Shown: positions 14,995 to 16,523 of the stretch, one piece after another | How positions within the stretch are numbered: position 1 is the stretch's first letter | How the letters are laid out: the number at the start of each line of letters is the position of its first letter | NCBI GenBank assembly: GCA_021805275.1 | Contig: JAJZFQ010000090.1 | Coordinates: forward strand, 1-16,523 | Reading direction: 5' to 3' | Origin: Pseudomonadota bacterium | GTDB lineage: Bacteria > Pseudomonadota > Gammaproteobacteria > Steroidobacterales > Steroidobacteraceae | Length of the DNA: 16,523 nucleotides | The notes under the pieces: generated by a model | The model's database searches: none | Told to the model about the DNA's origin: nothing | Seen by the model: only the letters and a program-made list of their open reading frames with translations | Made by a program: the position numbers and the translations under genes

Positions 14995-15696
14995 GTGCAG
15001 GCGCTGCGAGTGCGCAATGCCAGGAAGAGCCTGCTCTTCGCCGCCGTGGCCGCTGCGCACGCCCTGCTGATCGCGCTCCTGCTGCACGAATCGCGGTTCA
15101 TCGAGCTCGAGCGCCCGCGCGCCGCGCTGATCCAGGCGATGCTGCTGCTGCCCGCGCACCGGCCGCCGTTTCGCTTCACGCCCGGTCCGCTGCGCCCGAG
15201 CGTCACGCCGGTGGCGCCGCTCACCGCACCGATCACGCTGATTCTCCCGATGGTGACGCGCACGCTGCGCGCGGCCCGCCCCATCAACTGGGCCGGTGCG
15301 GCGCGTGCGGCGGTGCGGGCGATCCTCGAGCGGGCGAAGCCGCGTGCGTTCGGGTTTCCGCGCGGCGCGCGTGCCCGCACGTCACTGCACTCGCCGCCGA
15401 GCGGCATCCGCTCGCAGGGGCCGGAGTCCTACACCACGCCGACGGGGGAGCACGTGGCGCGCATGGGCGGGAACTGTTACCTGCAGTCCAACCCGCCGCC
15501 CATCGATGCGTCCGCGCTCGAGCGCGGCATGCAGATGTCGGATACCGTCTGCTCCGGCGCCGCGCACGGTCCGTCCCCGGACAATCTGTTCAAGAGCCTG
15601 CCGGCGTACAAGCGCTACCACACCCTGCTGCGCCGGGCGGTGCACCCGCGGCCGGCGCCGCCGCCCCGCAAGCGGCCGGCGCCGCCCGGGCGCTGA
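14995..15696 (+). CDS. Uncharacterised single-pass membrane-anchored periplasmic protein
   Basis: I do not recognise a characterised family. The 233-aa product has a basic N-terminus (RVRNARKS) and one hydrophobic helix at about 12-30, with no cleavage site seen. A proline-rich stretch spans about 53-85, then a short region with INWAGAARAAVRAILERA (97-114). A compact C-terminal part holds two cysteines (C161 in GGNCYLQ, C186 in DTVCSGA) that could pair in the periplasm. The tail is Pro/Arg-rich (RPAPPPRKRPAPPGR). The TonB-like layout and the INW...FGFP pattern resemble uncharacterised proteins of Xanthomonadales/Steroidobacteraceae-type bacteria; this is from memory. The frame extends to a TTG at 14959, but GTG 14995 has an excellent GAGGGAGG site. 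It may be co-transcribed with rpmE. Confidence 0.75.
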   Translation: MQALRVRNARKSLLFAAVAAAHALLIALLLHESRFIELERPRAALIQAMLLLPAHRPPFRFTPGPLRPSVTPVAPLTAPITLILPMVTRTLRAARPINWAGAARAAVRAILERAKPRAFGFPRGARARTSLHSPPSGIRSQGPESYTTPTGEHVARMGGNCYLQSNPPPIDASALERGMQMSDTVCSGAAHGPSPDNLFKSLPAYKRYHTLLRRAVHPRPAPPPRKRPAPPGR

Positions 15697-15719
15697 GCGC
15701 GCGCCGCACCGATCGCAGC

Positions 15720-16427
15720 TCAATCCGACAGGAAGCGGGAGAGCCCGGCATAGAGCAGCGCGAGCAGTCCGGTGACGTAGATGCCATCGAACGTGCCCGC
15801 CCCCCCGATCGAGGCGACCGGCGCGCCGAGAGCGCTCACCGAGGCAAGGTTCAGCAGATCCGCGCCGATCAACACGCCGCAGCTGCCGCTGATGTAGGCG
15901 AGTGGTGCGGCGCGTCGGCGGGTGAGGGCGAGCGCGATGATGGCGGTGGCGCTCGCGGGCACGAAGACCGGCAGCGCGATGCCGAAGCCTGGCACGGGCC
16001 GGGCGAGCACGTGGCACACGGCGGCGACGCAGGCGGTGGCGATCGCCCCGAGGACGTACAGCCGGTGTCTCACGAGCAGATACAGTGACAGCACGACCGG
16101 AATCACCGCGCCGCCGAGGTTCACGGCCACCACCGTTGCGCGCGTCTCGCGCACGACGGGGATCACGTAGGTCATGCCGAAGAAGTGAATCTCATCGGCG
16201 GTGAGGATACGGTGGGCGGGCAGGTATGCCACCGGGATGTTGACGTAGCTGCCGATGAGCGAGAGGCCCAGGATGACCAGCAGCGTCAGCTCGCTGATCT
16301 GCATCGATTCGGACGCGTAGCGCAGCAGCCGCAGTGCCACCAGCGCAGCGAGGAGCGCGAGCGCGCCGCCGAGCACGAGCAGGAACGGCAGCGTGATCGG
16401 GAAGTACTGATAACTGGAAAGGGGCAT
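15720..16427 (-). CDS. DUF1614-type multi-pass membrane protein
   Basis: The 235-aa integral inner-membrane protein has about seven hydrophobic segments. Segments typical of DUF1614 are visible: GSYVNIPVA (59-67), VVAVNLGGAVIPVVLSLYLL (99-118), LARPVPGFGIALPVFVP (141-157), GVLIGADLLNL (184-194) and GAPVASIGGAGTFDGIYVTG (201-220). The function of this family is not known to me. D190 (GAD) and D214 (TFDG) sit at the ends of hydrophobic segments and stand out as the only acidic residues in the conserved C-terminal core. The start ATG at 16427 has only a weak purine site. The gene is convergent with the preceding gene, 23 bp apart, and no partner gene is visible before the window ends; the last 96 bp hold nothing I can identify. 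Confidence 0.85.
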   Translation of the reverse strand: MPLSSYQYFPITLPFLLVLGGALALLAALVALRLLRYASESMQISELTLLVILGLSLIGSYVNIPVAYLPAHRILTADEIHFFGMTYVIPVVRETRATVVAVNLGGAVIPVVLSLYLLVRHRLYVLGAIATACVAAVCHVLARPVPGFGIALPVFVPASATAIIALALTRRRAAPLAYISGSCGVLIGADLLNLASVSALGAPVASIGGAGTFDGIYVTGLLALLYAGLSRFLSD

Positions 16428-16523
16428 CGTGCTCTGGCCTCGCCCTCAGGAAAGTGGTGTTCGGAGCGCCCTGCGAGTCATGCGCGTCACGTTACCGCGA
16501 GCGGGGCGCGAAACGCCAGTCCT

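Noticed and set aside
14925..16088. Plus-strand frame of 387 codons across the right end
   Set aside because: Its translation is Ala/Arg/Pro-rich shadow sequence. The overlapping frame at 14995 has a strong ribosome site and membrane segment, and the DUF1614 gene lies on the other strand.
1..16523. CRISPR array, transposon, prophage, tRNA or defence genes
   Set aside because: I looked for repeat-spacer periodicity, transposase or integrase motifs, terminal inverted repeats and tRNA cloverleaf signatures by eye and found none.

Overview
The window looks like an ordinary chromosomal core segment from a GC-rich (roughly two-thirds GC by eye) gammaproteobacterium. The arrangement mrcA (ponA) divergent from pilMNOPQ-aroK-aroB is the classic one in Pseudomonas/Xanthomonas-type genomes. 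The dgt gene after aroB, the type II citrate synthase and the zinc-ribbon L31 also fit. A small single-pass protein at 14995-15696 recalls uncharacterised proteins of Xanthomonadales/Steroidobacteraceae-like bacteria, so I lean to that part of the class; this is inference. I see no mobile element, CRISPR array, tRNA, rRNA or defence locus.

Left block, minus strand (8101 down to 13): pilM, pilN, pilO, pilP and pilQ encode the type IV pilus alignment complex and outer-membrane secretin. A 210-bp gap with two strong GC stem-loops follows, then aroK and aroB (shikimate pathway) and dgt (dNTP triphosphohydrolase). The pil genes are packed with 4-bp overlaps or short gaps, so they are surely co-transcribed. 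aroK-aroB-dgt may be read from the same transcript or from a promoter in the gap.

Middle, plus strand (8431-11498): a class A penicillin-binding protein (PBP1a type), coupled by a 1-bp overlap to a conserved protein that resembles a nucleotidyltransferase fold without its catalytic acidic residues. It converges, with only 10 bp between stop codons, on gltA (minus, 11509-12807).

Right part: hemW (plus) is divergent from gltA. A gene-poor, relatively AT-rich stretch of about 415 bp follows, with three consensus DnaA boxes, two of them a perfect inverted pair. Then comes rpmE with a clear sigma70 promoter and a leader hairpin, an uncharacterised membrane-anchored periplasmic protein, and, convergent to it, a DUF1614-type multi-pass membrane protein.

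Most genes are recognisable housekeeping or pilus genes. I did not find a clear undescribed multi-gene system. The non-coding DnaA-box cluster before rpmE, the degenerate nucleotidyltransferase-like partner of the PBP, and the two uncharacterised membrane genes at the right end are what deserve a second look.
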